DNA of 64,000 nt from Niveispirillum sp048066115 (GCF_048066115.1 NZ_JBLTYX010000011.1:142790-206789); one strand, 5' to 3'; positions 48,207 to 56,980 are shown, numbered from the stretch's first letter. Notes: a model not told the origin generated them from the sequence alone. Numbers and translations are program-made.

Positions 48207-48221
48207 GGATAAGAGGAGGCG

Positions 48222-48587
48222 ATGATGATGCAGCAACGCTATCCCAGCACGGCGCTGGCCATGATCCAGGCCCTGCTGAAGATCAATCCGCGCATGTCGC
48301 TGCGCACGGCCGCCGCCCTACTGACCATCTGCGAGAATGAGGGCATCAGCCAGGCGGAGCTGTCCTATCTGATGGGGGAGGCGCCCTGCACCATCAGCCG
48401 TGCCGTGGACGAGCTGTCACGTGATCTGGATGAAAGCCATGAAGGCGTGACTGGCCCCCTGGTGGAGCGCCGCGCCTGGACCCAGGATGCGCGTCTGCGC
48501 GTCGTGCAATTGACTGATCGCGGTCGCGCCATTCGCGACCTGCTGAACAGTCAGATCGAAGCCGCCCGCCCCATCGTGGCGGCCTGA
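48222..48587 (+). CDS. MarR-like winged-helix regulator
   Basis: A 121-aa DNA-binding protein with a strong AGAGGAGG ribosome site and three consecutive ATG codons (48222, 48225, 48228). The recognition region is ISQAELSYLMGEAPCTISRAVDELSRDL, followed by a wing (VERRAWTQDARLRVVQLTDRGRAI). The protein is shorter than most MarR proteins and has a short dimerisation part. Its ligand and targets are unknown; the upstream 83-aa gene is a natural candidate partner. Confidence 0.78.
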   Translation: MMMQQRYPSTALAMIQALLKINPRMSLRTAAALLTICENEGISQAELSYLMGEAPCTISRAVDELSRDLDESHEGVTGPLVERRAWTQDARLRVVQLTDRGRAIRDLLNSQIEAARPIVAA

Positions 48588-48608
48588 TGCGGCGGGGCCG
48601 GGGCGGGC

Positions 48609-49328
48609 TCAGACCGCGCCGGCCCCCCGCAGATGACGCAGGAAACGCGCGGGCGAGGGGATGTGGGCCAGGATGCCCGCCGCCTTGTCGGCCCGGCCCG
48701 TGACCTGCCCGATGGCCTTGCCCAGGCTCATCACATTAGCGATGCGCCGGTCCAGGAAGGCCCAGCTGTCGGAAAGCCCGTCGGAGCGGTCATCCAGCCA
48801 ATAGAGCGTGGTGGCCGTGACCAATCCGGCCAGCAGCAGCCGCTTGGTATAGAAATTATAATCGACCGAGCCGTCGCCGGCGGCGCGCCAGGCGGCGTCC
48901 ACGGTGGCATAGACCAGCTGCGGCCCGCGCGCGGCGTTCTGCGGCAGGGCCAGCAGGCTGCCGGCGCGGCGTACCGCCTCGCGATGCGGGGTCAGGATCT
49001 CCAGCCGCTTGCGCACGGCCAGCGTCACCCGCTCCCGCACCTTCAGGGCCGACAGGTCGGTCTCGGTGAGTGCCGCCCGCATCTGCCGGTCGGCCCAGTC
49101 GCTGAACCAGCACACGGCCTCCAGCGCCCCACCGGGGAAGGCGGCCAGCGCCTCTTGGCTGTGAAAGCCCGCCGCCTCCGCCCCGCGCCGTAGAGCCGTA
49201 TCTGTCCAGCCATCGAAGGCCACGTCGGGCAGCATCGCCGTCAGGATCGCATCCTTGCGCGCGGCCAGGGCCGCCAGCGCCTTGTCGTGGGCGCTTTGGA
49301 CGGGGGCTTCAGCGGTGGCGTCGGTCAT
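48609..49328 (-). CDS. COQ9 family protein
   Basis: A 239-aa protein with a TetR-like fold and the COQ9 C-terminal region (YNFYTKRLLLAGLVTATTLYWLDDRSDG; FLDRRIANVM). COQ9 binds lipids and assists COQ7-type hydroxylation in ubiquinone synthesis. I chose the ATG at 49326-49328 because GGAG is 7 bases upstream; the ATG two codons earlier is too close. It is in tandem with peptide deformylase and near rpsU. Confidence 0.88.
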   Translation of the reverse strand: MTDATAEAPVQSAHDKALAALAARKDAILTAMLPDVAFDGWTDTALRRGAEAAGFHSQEALAAFPGGALEAVCWFSDWADRQMRAALTETDLSALKVRERVTLAVRKRLEILTPHREAVRRAGSLLALPQNAARGPQLVYATVDAAWRAAGDGSVDYNFYTKRLLLAGLVTATTLYWLDDRSDGLSDSWAFLDRRIANVMSLGKAIGQVTGRADKAAGILAHIPSPARFLRHLRGAGAV

Positions 49329-49351
49329 GGACATTCTCCGTTTGCGGGCCT

Positions 49352-49906
49352 TCAGCGTGCCGTGGCCAGCACGTCGGGGCCAAAAAACTTCTGCTCTTCA
49401 GTGTAGGTCAGCGTGGCCAGCCCATCCATGCGGTCCAGATAGAGGACGGCGTCCAGATGGTCCAGCTCATGCTGGATCACGCGGGCATGGGTGTTGGCGG
49501 CCTCGCGTTCCACAAGGTTGCCGTCCAGATCATAGCCCCGGTAACGGATGCGCCGGTAGCGTGGCACGACGCCGCGCAATCCTGGAATGGACAGGCACCC
49601 CTCCCAGCCCAGCACCTTCTCATCGCCCAGGGGCACGAATTCCGGGTTGATCAGCACCTGCGGCCCCATGGGTGCGTCGCCGGGATCGCCAGAGGCGCGT
49701 TCCGGCGGCACGCGGAAGACGATGATGCGCCGGGATACGTCGATCTGCGGGGCGGCCAGGCCGATGCCGGGGGCGTCGAACATCGTCTCCACCATGTCCG
49801 TGGCCAGCTGCCGCAACCCTTCATCGAAGCCGCCGGCGACGGGGATCGGGTCGGCCACACGGCGCAGGACGGGATTGCCCATGCGGACGATGGGAAGCAC
49901 GGCCAT
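49352..49906 (-). CDS. def: peptide deformylase
   Basis: A 184-aa metalloenzyme that removes the N-formyl group from nascent proteins. All three signature motifs are present: GIGLAAPQ, EGCLS (metal cysteine) and QHELDHL (two metal histidines and the catalytic glutamate). Length is normal. It lies 23 bp upstream of the COQ9 gene on the same strand. The unusual C-terminal tail (EEQKFFGPDVLATAR) is short and common in alphaproteobacterial copies. Confidence 0.95.
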   Translation of the reverse strand: MAVLPIVRMGNPVLRRVADPIPVAGGFDEGLRQLATDMVETMFDAPGIGLAAPQIDVSRRIIVFRVPPERASGDPGDAPMGPQVLINPEFVPLGDEKVLGWEGCLSIPGLRGVVPRYRRIRYRGYDLDGNLVEREAANTHARVIQHELDHLDAVLYLDRMDGLATLTYTEEQKFFGPDVLATAR

Positions 49907-50206
49907 GGAAAAAGGCTCCGCAAAAGGGGACGATTCGGGTTATATAAGCATTGTGGGGTCCTGGCCGCGGCGATGCAAGGCAAGGAAAACCGACCCCCAA
50001 CCGGCCGCATGCCGGCCATTCCGCATGAATCTGCACAAAGCCGCGCGGCGGGTCTTCACAAGGGCGGCGGTGCTGTGTATAAACCCGGCGACTGGATCGG
50101 GCGACGGCGCGACCTTTAGGGTCTCGTGTTGCCTCTTCTTTGTTCTCAACCTTTAGCGTAGCGTCGGTTTCGCCGGCCCAGCGCACCAGTTTGGAGTGGA
50201 TGTCCC
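49907..50206. other. divergent promoter region, def / rpsU
   Basis: A 300-bp gap with divergent genes. It should carry both promoters, but I see no convincing conserved element or RNA structure. Confidence 0.3.
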
Positions 50207-50410
50207 GTGCAAGTTCTGGTTCGTGATAACAACGTCGATCAGGCACTGCGCGCGCTGAAGAAGAAGATGCAGCGTGAGGGCATCTTCCGCGAAATGAAGC
50301 TGCGCCGCAATTACGAGAAGCCGTCGGAGAAGCGCGCTCGCGAGAAGGCGGAAGCCGTTCGTCGCGCCCGCAAGCTGCTGCGCAAGCGTCTGGAGCGCGA
50401 GGGCTACTAA
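50207..50410 (+). CDS. rpsU: 30S ribosomal protein bS21
   Basis: A 67-aa basic protein with the full bS21 sequence pattern (VRDNNVDQALRALKKKMQ, then REMKLRRNYEKPSEKRARE). It starts at GTG 50207 with GGAGTGGA upstream. It binds the 16S rRNA platform near the anti-Shine-Dalgarno region. It is monocistronic, with a clear terminator downstream. Confidence 0.96.
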   Translation: MQVLVRDNNVDQALRALKKKMQREGIFREMKLRRNYEKPSEKRAREKAEAVRRARKLLRKRLEREGY

Positions 50411-50472
50411 TAGCCCTCCCCGTCCATCGGACGGGTTGCAGTCGGTCCTTCCAAGGATCGCCAAGATTGATT

Positions 50473-50513
50473 GCCGCCCCTGGGGATGCCCGCGGGCGGC
50501 TTTTGGTCTTTTT
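50473..50513 (+). terminator. Rho-independent terminator of rpsU
   Basis: GCCGCCC and GGGCGGC form the stem, followed by TTTTGGTCTTTTT. It lies 62 bp after the rpsU stop codon. Confidence 0.8.
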
Positions 50514-50680
50514 GGGCTTCGAGATAGTAGGAGCGCTGTCGTTTCCTGCCTCTCTCCCGTCATCCATCTTTTCCGTCATCCCGGCGAACGCCGGGACCCA
50601 GGGGCCAAGCGCCCGACCTGTCGGCGGCGTTGATCGACGCAGCTTCGAGGTTTGATCCTGTGACCCCTGGGTCCCGGCTT

Positions 50681-50870
50681 GTCGCCCATAGGCGCTAACT
50701 TAAGGGATTTGCACTGCCGTAGCAGCCCCTTCTACCGTCACCCCGGCGAAGGCCGGGGCCCATGTCGTAGAGCAAAGCGCTTGTCACTTGGGCCCCGGCC
50801 TTCGCCGGGGTGACGGTAGTGAGGATGGAATTGGTCTGCTCAAACGCTTAACTTAGCGCCCATGGGCGTG
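50681..50870. mobile_element. MITE-like insertion with terminal inverted repeats
   Basis: About 190 bp bounded by CCCATAGGCGCTAACTTAAG (left) and, on the other strand at the right, CCCATGGGCGCTAAGTTAAG, 18 of 20 identical. It has no coding capacity, interrupts repeat A2 and itself contains repeat B3. This fits a non-autonomous transposon remnant. The exact ends and a target duplication cannot be fixed. Confidence 0.65.
50734..50817. repeat. palindromic repeat family B, copy 3 (B3)
   Basis: Near-identical to B1 in the same core orientation; nested inside the inverted-repeat element that splits A2. Confidence 0.9.
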
Positions 50871-50989
50871 CGCCGGGATGACGGGGGAAAAGGAATGGCG
50901 GGAAAAGCAGGTGACGAAAGATAGATGGCGAAACAGTTGACGAAAGAGAGAGGATGGCGGGAAGCCGCCTCTCATCCCCCGGAACCGCC

Positions 50990-51826
50990 ATGCCCCGCCG
51001 TCCCGCCGATTCACACATCTTCTGGCGCGACCCCGCTTTGCCGCATCTGGAGGCGCGGGAGGTCATGGATGGGCGCACGGTCTGTTACGTGCCGCATTCC
51101 CACCCCACCTTTTCCATCGGTGCCATCACCGGCGGGCACAGCGAATATCTGACGGGCGACGAACGGCACGCGGCGTTCGAGGGCACGGTGGTGCTGATGA
51201 ACCCGGAGATGGTGCATGCGTGCAATCCGGTGGACGACCAGCCCTGGTCCTATCGCATGCTCTATGCCGATACGGGCTGGCTGACGGACGTGCAGGGGGC
51301 GGCGGCGTTCCGGCCCTATGGGGCGGTGATCAGCCGCGATCCGGGGCTCTATGCCGATCTGATGGGCCTGTTCGACCTGCTGTTCGATGAGGGCGGGACG
51401 GCCAAGGATGCGGCGGCGCGGGCCTTCTTCGCGGGGCTGGGGAACCGTGTCGATGGGACCGCGGCCGTGGTCAGGGATGAGCATGCCGCCCTGTCCCTGG
51501 CGGCCGATTACATCGCCCTGCATTGTACGCGGGAGTTGCGGGTGGAGGAGGTGGCGGAAGCCGCCGGCCTGTCGCCCTCTTACCTGATCCGGGCGTTCAA
51601 GGCGCGCTATGGGCTGACGCCGCATGCCTATCAGACCAACCTGCGAATCCGCGCGGGACAGGAAGGGCTGCGCAAGGGTCAGCCCATCGTCGAGGTGGCG
51701 CTGGACGCCGGATTCGCCGATCAGGCGCATTTCCAGCGGGTGTTCAAGGCGCATACGGCGGCGACGCCCGGTCAGTTCGCCCAGTCAGCCGCCCGCCAGC
51801 ATGGCGAAGGCGCTGAGCGCCAGTAG
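50990..51826 (+). CDS. AraC family transcriptional regulator
   Basis: A 278-aa regulator from ATG 50990. The N-terminal cupin ligand domain includes PHSHPTFSIGAITGG and NPEMVHACNP. The C-terminal pair of helix-turn-helix motifs is clear (VEEVAEAAGLSPSYLIRAFK, then GLTPHAYQTNLRIRAG). This layout is that of AraC proteins controlling adjacent LysE-type exporters. It is convergent with the LysE gene, overlapping it tail-to-tail by 42 bp. Confidence 0.9.
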   Translation: MPRRPADSHIFWRDPALPHLEAREVMDGRTVCYVPHSHPTFSIGAITGGHSEYLTGDERHAAFEGTVVLMNPEMVHACNPVDDQPWSYRMLYADTGWLTDVQGAAAFRPYGAVISRDPGLYADLMGLFDLLFDEGGTAKDAAARAFFAGLGNRVDGTAAVVRDEHAALSLAADYIALHCTRELRVEEVAEAAGLSPSYLIRAFKARYGLTPHAYQTNLRIRAGQEGLRKGQPIVEVALDAGFADQAHFQRVFKAHTAATPGQFAQSAARQHGEGAERQ

Positions 51827-52381
51827 TGCCGCCATGGCGCGGTTGAACATCCGCATCCGGCCGGGTTCGCTCAGGGCGCGGGAGAGCTGTGCGCCCGCAT
51901 AGGCCCAGAGTGCGATGGAGACGTAGCAGATGGCGAAATAGAGGCCGGTGAAGGTCAGCACCGTCGCCATGCCGCCCGCCAGCCCATAGGCGCCCATGCC
52001 GGCAATGGCGGCGATCCAGGCCTTGGGGTTCAGCCATTGCAGGCTGGCCCCGGCCCAGAGCGAGGGCGGAGACGCGACCTCCGTCGCCGCCATCCCGCCG
52101 TCGGCCCGCCACAGCCGCCAGGCCAGGTACAGCATGAAGCCGGTGCCCAGGATGCGCATCACCGTGTCCAGCAGCGGCAGCCGCGCCACCGCTTCCGCCA
52201 TGCCGACGCCGGCCAGCAGCAGCAGGAGGGTGAAGCCCACCGTGGCGCCGGTGACATAGCCCAGGCTGCGCCGGAACCCGTGATGCACGCCGCTGGCCAG
52301 CGCCAGGCTGTTGACGGGGCCGGGGGTGATGGAGGCGACAAGGGCGAAGCCGGCCATGGCCAGCAGAAGGGCGGTATTCAT
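51785..52381 (-). CDS. LysE family transporter
   Basis: A 198-aa six-helix amino-acid exporter. The N-terminus has the family signature ITPGPVNSLALASGVHHGFRRS and the fourth helix region has WLNPKAWI. LysE/RhtB proteins export lysine, homoserine, threonine or related compounds. It is probably regulated by the convergent AraC protein, a frequent genomic pairing. Substrate unknown. Confidence 0.9.
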   Translation of the reverse strand: MNTALLLAMAGFALVASITPGPVNSLALASGVHHGFRRSLGYVTGATVGFTLLLLLAGVGMAEAVARLPLLDTVMRILGTGFMLYLAWRLWRADGGMAATEVASPPSLWAGASLQWLNPKAWIAAIAGMGAYGLAGGMATVLTFTGLYFAICYVSIALWAYAGAQLSRALSEPGRMRMFNRAMAALLALSAFAMLAGG

Positions 52382-52522
52382 GGCTGCACCCGATTGCCGG
52401 CGGCAAGGGGGGGCGGGGAGGGGGCGAGAGGGGATCGGGTCACGGGGGACATCTCCGGGATGGTTTCCCCGGTTATCGCCACCCGGCCCGATCCGGTATT
52501 GAAGGAAATTGACCTGGAAGGG

Positions 52523-54841
52523 TCAGAACTTCGCCCCCAGCGTCACGCCCCATTCACGCGGACGGCCATAGGAGACCTCGGCCAGGCCGAAGGCGCCGCT
52601 GGCATTGCCCGACACGAAATAACGCCGATCGGTGACGTTGGTGGCGAACAGGGCCAGGGTCCAGCTGTCGTCCGGGGAGGTATAGGTCAACCGGCTGTTG
52701 ACGATGCCATAGCCGGACTGTGCCACCAGTTCGGTATTGGCCACGTCGTTGTAGAACTTGCTGTAGGCCGACAGGTCGCCGCGCAGGCTGAGCGTGCTGC
52801 CGTCACCCAGGGAATGGGTATATTGCAGCCCTGTGCTGGCCGTCCATTTCGGCGTCTTCACGAACTTCGCGGCCTTGGTGATGGGCAGGACCTGCGTCGG
52901 GCCCAGGCCGGTCCCCACCTCGTCATATTGCGCGTCGGTGTAGCCGACGGCCAGGTCGAAATCGAGACCCTTGGCCGGCTTGGCCCGCACTTCCAGTTCC
53001 GCGCCCTTGATGGTGCCCTTGGCGGCGTTGGCCACGAAATTGCGCGGCGTTTGGTTCACGGTCAGCTGGATATTGTCATATTTGCTGAGATATCCCGCGA
53101 CATTGACGATCAGGCGGTTGTCCAGCCAGCCGGTCTTGGCGCCCACCTCATAGGTCCAGATGGTTTCCGGCTCGTACTGTGTCACCTCCGACTCGTCCGC
53201 CAGCGGTCGGGCGTTGTAGCCGCCGCTCTTGAAGCCCTTGCCGGCGGACGCGTAGAGCAGGGCGTCGTCGCCCGCCTTGTATTCCAGGCCGAGCTTGGGC
53301 GTGAAAGCGTTCCAGTCGCCCGACCGCTGCACGTTGGTGAATACGACCTGGTCGCGCTGGCGGCGGTTGAAGACGGAAATCCACTTCTTGTCGCGGTTCC
53401 AGCGAGCGCCCGCCGTCACCGACAGATCGTCGGTCAGTTTGAAATTGCCCTGCCCGAACACGGCATAGGAGGTGTTGTCGATGCGGTTCAGGATCAGGGT
53501 GGCGGGCGACATGGGCGGCCCCAGCGGCGGCCACAGGCCCATGGCCAGATCGGCGCGGGCGTTGTCCGTTCCTTCCTCCGTGAAGTAATAGACGCCACCA
53601 ACCCAGGTGAAGCGCCCATCGATGGCGTCACCGCTCAACTGGAATTCCTGGCTGAACTGCCACTGATCGTCATCGTTGAACGTTTCGCGATAGGTGAAGG
53701 GCGTGTTGTCACCATCGCGGGCAAAGGTTGCCTGCAGCTCGCGGTAGGCCGTGATGCTCTTGGCCTCCACATTGCCCAGGTTCCAGGTCAGGGTGCCGGC
53801 AAGGCCCCACAGATCCAGATCGTTGACATTGGGGCCGGTGCCCCATGTGGTGAAGGGGCTGTCGGTGATGAAGGAGGAATTCAGCGTTTTCTGGCCGTTG
53901 GGTGCCGTGACGCCACGTGTCGGAGCCACGAGATTGTTGTAGTTGACCAGGAAGGGCTGGCCCGTCAGGCCCGGTGCCGGCGCCACGGCCAGCAGCTTGT
54001 TGGGGGCGGAATGTTCGCGGGCCCGCGTGACATCGCCAACCAGATGGAAATCGATATCCTCCGTAACATTTGTCGACAGCTGCAACCGGGCGCTGTCGGC
54101 GTTGCGGTCGCCCATATCCTGCCCGTCCGACAGGCGTTTGGCATAGCCGTCGCGGTTCAGGGATGAAACGGACAGGCGCGTCAGCACCTTGCCATCGGCC
54201 AGGGGGACGTTCACCACACCCTTCACGTCCAGCCGGTCGAAGCGGCCGGTGGTCAGTTCCACCCGGCCTGACAGGTCGTCCGTCGGGCGCTGGGTGTTGA
54301 TCAGCACCGCACCGCCGATGGTGTTCTTGCCGAACAACGTTCCCTGCGGCCCGCGCAGCACCTCCACGCTGGCCAGATCGACCGCATCCATGATGCCGCC
54401 GATGGAGCGTGCGTAATAGACGCCGTCGACATAGAAGCCGACGCCCGGATCGCTGAAGATGGCGAAGTCGTTCTGGCCGATGCCACGGATGAAGACTGTG
54501 GCGTTGTAATTGCCGCCCGATAGTGCCGCTGCGCCATCGAAGCGGATATTGGGTGTGAAGCGGGCGATGTTGTCCAGCGTCTCGACACTGCGCGCCTCCA
54601 GTCCTTCGGCCGTGAAGGCGGTCACGGCGACGGGCGTGTCCTGCAGCGCTTCCGACCGGCGGCGCGCCGTCACCACGATTTCTTCCAGCGTGCCGCCATC
54701 GGCCGGCGGGGGGCTGTTCTGCGCCGCCACGGGTGCGGCCATGACCAGGGCCAAGCCAGTCGCCAGCAACAGCCGATGGGGATTGCCGTGGGCGCGCAAA
54801 AACCCGTTCGCCGGGCGCACCCGGCGTTGCGTGTAAGACAT
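52523..54841 (-). CDS. TonB-dependent outer-membrane receptor
   Basis: A 772-aa receptor with signal peptide (LVMAAPVAAQ), TonB box-like LEEIVVTARRR, plug with FIRGIGQNDFAIFSDPGVG and VEVLRGPQGTLFGKN, and barrel ending VTLGAKF. The plug is similar to that of the receptor at 13201 and belongs to the same carbon-substrate-type group. A perfect 19-bp palindrome lies 73 bp upstream of its start. No coupled genes are seen. Confidence 0.92.
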   Translation of the reverse strand: MSYTQRRVRPANGFLRAHGNPHRLLLATGLALVMAAPVAAQNSPPPADGGTLEEIVVTARRRSEALQDTPVAVTAFTAEGLEARSVETLDNIARFTPNIRFDGAAALSGGNYNATVFIRGIGQNDFAIFSDPGVGFYVDGVYYARSIGGIMDAVDLASVEVLRGPQGTLFGKNTIGGAVLINTQRPTDDLSGRVELTTGRFDRLDVKGVVNVPLADGKVLTRLSVSSLNRDGYAKRLSDGQDMGDRNADSARLQLSTNVTEDIDFHLVGDVTRAREHSAPNKLLAVAPAPGLTGQPFLVNYNNLVAPTRGVTAPNGQKTLNSSFITDSPFTTWGTGPNVNDLDLWGLAGTLTWNLGNVEAKSITAYRELQATFARDGDNTPFTYRETFNDDDQWQFSQEFQLSGDAIDGRFTWVGGVYYFTEEGTDNARADLAMGLWPPLGPPMSPATLILNRIDNTSYAVFGQGNFKLTDDLSVTAGARWNRDKKWISVFNRRQRDQVVFTNVQRSGDWNAFTPKLGLEYKAGDDALLYASAGKGFKSGGYNARPLADESEVTQYEPETIWTYEVGAKTGWLDNRLIVNVAGYLSKYDNIQLTVNQTPRNFVANAAKGTIKGAELEVRAKPAKGLDFDLAVGYTDAQYDEVGTGLGPTQVLPITKAAKFVKTPKWTASTGLQYTHSLGDGSTLSLRGDLSAYSKFYNDVANTELVAQSGYGIVNSRLTYTSPDDSWTLALFATNVTDRRYFVSGNASGAFGLAEVSYGRPREWGVTLGAKF

Positions 54842-54913
54842 GGAGTTCCTCCCTTGGAAGCTTTTATGCTTGCTTGGTCGTGGCTGTTGGCACGTTGGTC
54901 AGCCATCGTATGT

Positions 54914-54932
54914 TCGCATAATGATTATGCGA
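54914..54932. promoter_or_regulatory. perfect palindrome TCGCATAAT-G-ATTATGCGA
   Basis: A 9-1-9 inverted repeat upstream of the TonB receptor. Its centre (ATAAT-G-ATTAT) equals the core of a Fur box while the arms differ, so it may bind a Fur-family protein (Fur, Mur, Zur) or another dimeric regulator. Confidence 0.6.
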
Positions 54933-55034
54933 TATTACATTTAAGTCCGCAAGAGCGAATCTCGGATCGATATAGTCCGGCGCGTGTGCTGGTTTCGGGG
55001 ATATTTGCGCGATCTCTTGGTTTAAAATATAAAC

Positions 55035-55051
55035 AGTTGATGATGTCAACT
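55035..55051. promoter_or_regulatory. dyad AGTTGA-TGATG-TCAACT
   Basis: A 6-bp inverted repeat with a 5-base spacer in AT-rich DNA between the TonB receptor start and the 3' end of the HNH gene. It may be a second operator or part of a promoter. The rest of the 278-bp gap is AT-rich without genes. Confidence 0.35.
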
Positions 55052-55119
55052 ATCTTCCCTATGGCGACAGAATTCGGGCATGGCCATGACTTCCGCTTTC
55101 GGTGACAACCCGGCGGATG

Positions 55120-55542
55120 TCAGTCCCGGTATTTCTTCCCCGCCTTCACATGGTCCTTGGCCCGGAAGGTGACGGCGGTGAACTCCGGGGGTTTGCGGGC
55201 CACCCAGCCGATGAAGGCGGCGATGTCGGGATGGGCGCGCAGGGACTCCAGGGTCGTGTAGCTGCGCGCCAGCTCCTTCTCCGACAGTTCGGCATGGATC
55301 TTCCGGTGGCAGACGCGGTGCAGGGCCACGGTTTCCTTGCCGCCCTGGCTGCGCGGGACCAGATGGTGCAGTTCCACGCTGGGCCCCGCCACCAGCGGCC
55401 GGCCGCACAGACCGCAATCGCCCAGCACCCGCGCCGCCGGCGCGGGGCGGGCGGGCAGGTCGGGCGGCAAGGGTTTCAGCCGGTCGCTTGGCAGGAGCTT
55501 GTGTCCCTTAAATAATACGCTCGGCCTTGCGGATGCGGGCAT
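55120..55542 (-). CDS. HNH endonuclease-domain protein
   Basis: A 140-aa protein with an HNH fold: zinc cysteines in CGLCGRPL, the catalytic block ELHHLVPRSQGG and a second pair in HRVCHRKIH. It lacks any other domain. Members of this small class are nucleases of unclear biological role. Its start overlaps the end of the superoxide dismutase gene by 35 bp on the same strand, which suggests coupling. Confidence 0.85.
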   Translation of the reverse strand: MPASARPSVLFKGHKLLPSDRLKPLPPDLPARPAPAARVLGDCGLCGRPLVAGPSVELHHLVPRSQGGKETVALHRVCHRKIHAELSEKELARSYTTLESLRAHPDIAAFIGWVARKPPEFTAVTFRAKDHVKAGKKYRD

Positions 55543-56275
55543 AGCGGTCGTTCACCGCCTGCCAGTCCACCACGTTCCACCAGGCTTGCAGATATTCGTC
55601 CCGGCGGTTCTGGTATTGCAAGTAGTAGGCATGCTCCCACACGTCATTGCCCATCAGCACATGTTCGCCATCCATGATCGGCGTGTCCTGGTTGGGGCGC
55701 GGCGCGATGGACAGGCGGCCCTTCACATTGACGGTGACGAAGACCCAGCCCGACCCGAACTGCTTGGCGCCCGTCTCATTGAAGCTTTTCTTGAAACTGT
55801 CGAAGCTGCCATAGGCCTCGTCGATGGCGCGGGCCACGGCCCCCTTGGGGGCGCCGCCGCCATTGGGGCCCATGATCGACCAGAACATCGAATGGTTGGC
55901 ATGGCCGCCGCCATTGTCGCGCACCGCCTTGCGCACGGTTTCCGGCAGCTTGGGGAATTCCACCAGCAGTTCGGGCAGGGACAGGGATTGCAGCTGCCCG
56001 TGATCGGCCAGGGCCTGGTTCAGCTTGGTCACATAGGCCTGGTGGTGCTTGGTGTGGTGCAGTTCCATGATCTGGCCGCTGATATGCGGTTCCAGAGCCG
56101 ATGCGGCATAGGGCAGGGAGGGCAGCATGTGCGGCCCGGCAGCCGGCGCCTGGGCGAAGACGGGGCAGGAGCAGAGCCCGACCGCCAGGGCGGCACCGCC
56201 GGTGAACAGCAGGGTGCGGCGGTCCAGTCCGATCCGGGGGGTGATGGCTTGGGCGGTTGCGGCTTGACGGGGCAT
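55508..56275 (-). CDS. Fe/Mn superoxide dismutase, Tat-exported
   Basis: A 255-aa protein starting at the ATG at 56273-56275 (GGAGGAACC upstream). A ~45-residue twin-arginine signal (IGLDRRTLLFTGGAALAVG...VFAQA) precedes a complete dismutase. Metal ligands are in ELHHTKHHQAYV, NHSMFWSIMG and DVWEHAYYLQYQNRR (Asp and His). Most bacterial Fe/Mn enzymes are cytoplasmic; export implies protection of the periplasm and folding with metal before transport. The open frame upstream is a shadow. Confidence 0.9.
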   Translation of the reverse strand: MPRQAATAQAITPRIGLDRRTLLFTGGAALAVGLCSCPVFAQAPAAGPHMLPSLPYAASALEPHISGQIMELHHTKHHQAYVTKLNQALADHGQLQSLSLPELLVEFPKLPETVRKAVRDNGGGHANHSMFWSIMGPNGGGAPKGAVARAIDEAYGSFDSFKKSFNETGAKQFGSGWVFVTVNVKGRLSIAPRPNQDTPIMDGEHVLMGNDVWEHAYYLQYQNRRDEYLQAWWNVVDWQAVNDRYARIRKAERII

Positions 56276-56401
56276 GGGGAAGGGTTCCTCCGGGTTGGGA
56301 CGTATAGGCCATGGCGCGCGGGGGTGGACATCGCCTATATCCTCAACCAACGTCCTGGCAAGGCTTTGGTTGCCGCAGCCTGTCGCACCCCGGAACCGTC
56401 C

Positions 56402-56980
56402 ATGCCGCGCATCATCCTGCTGAACAAGCCCTATGACATGCTGTGCCAGTTCACCGATGAGGGGTCGGGGGCGCGCACGCTGGCCGAATGCGTGGATGTG
56501 CCCGGTGTCTATCCGGCCGGCCGCCTGGACCGCGACAGCGAGGGGCTGGTGGTGCTGACCGATGATGGCGGCCTGATCGCCCGGATCAGCCAGCCGCGCC
56601 ATAAATGGCCCAAGACCTATTGCGTGCAGGTGGAGGGGGAGCCGACCGCCGCCGCGCTGGACGCGCTGCGGGCGGGCGTGACGCTGAAGGACGGCCCGAC
56701 CCTGCCGGCCGGGGTGCGGCGGATCGAGGAGCCGGGCTGGCTGTGGCCGCGCACGCCGCCCGTGCGCTTCCGTCAGTCGATCCCGACAAGCTGGATCGAG
56801 ATCGTGCTGCGCGAAGGGCGCAACCGACAGGTCCGGCGGATGACGGCCGCCGTGGGGTTCCCGACCCTGCGCCTGGTGCGCTGGGCGGTGGGGGATTGGA
56901 CGCTGGAGGGGCTGGAGCCAGGGAAGTGGCGGGAGGCGGCGCCACCACGTAGGTCAGGTCGAGCCGGAGGCGAGCCCTGA
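56402..56980 (+). CDS. rluE: 23S rRNA pseudouridine synthase, RluE-type
   Basis: A 192-aa enzyme of the RsuA/RluE group without an S4 domain. It has the N-terminal LLNKPYDMLCQFTD, the catalytic aspartate in AGRLDRDSEGLVVLTDDG and the late motif LREGRNRQVRRMTAAVG. RluE modifies U2457 of 23S rRNA in E. coli; the exact target here is inferred. The last ~11 codons and the stop lie inside palindromic repeat C2, so the native C-terminus was probably altered by the repeat. Confidence 0.88.
   Translation: MPRIILLNKPYDMLCQFTDEGSGARTLAECVDVPGVYPAGRLDRDSEGLVVLTDDGGLIARISQPRHKWPKTYCVQVEGEPTAAALDALRAGVTLKDGPTLPAGVRRIEEPGWLWPRTPPVRFRQSIPTSWIEIVLREGRNRQVRRMTAAVGFPTLRLVRWAVGDWTLEGLEPGKWREAAPPRRSGRAGGEP

Larger units (their letters stand above)
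50574..50884. repeat. palindromic repeat family A, copy 2 (A2), interrupted
   Basis: The left part (50574-50680) matches A1 with the core inverted. The right end (CGCCGGGATGACGG, 50871-50884) is separated from it by about 190 bp of inserted DNA bounded by inverted repeats. Before the insertion the element would have been ~121 bp, the size of A1. Confidence 0.85.
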
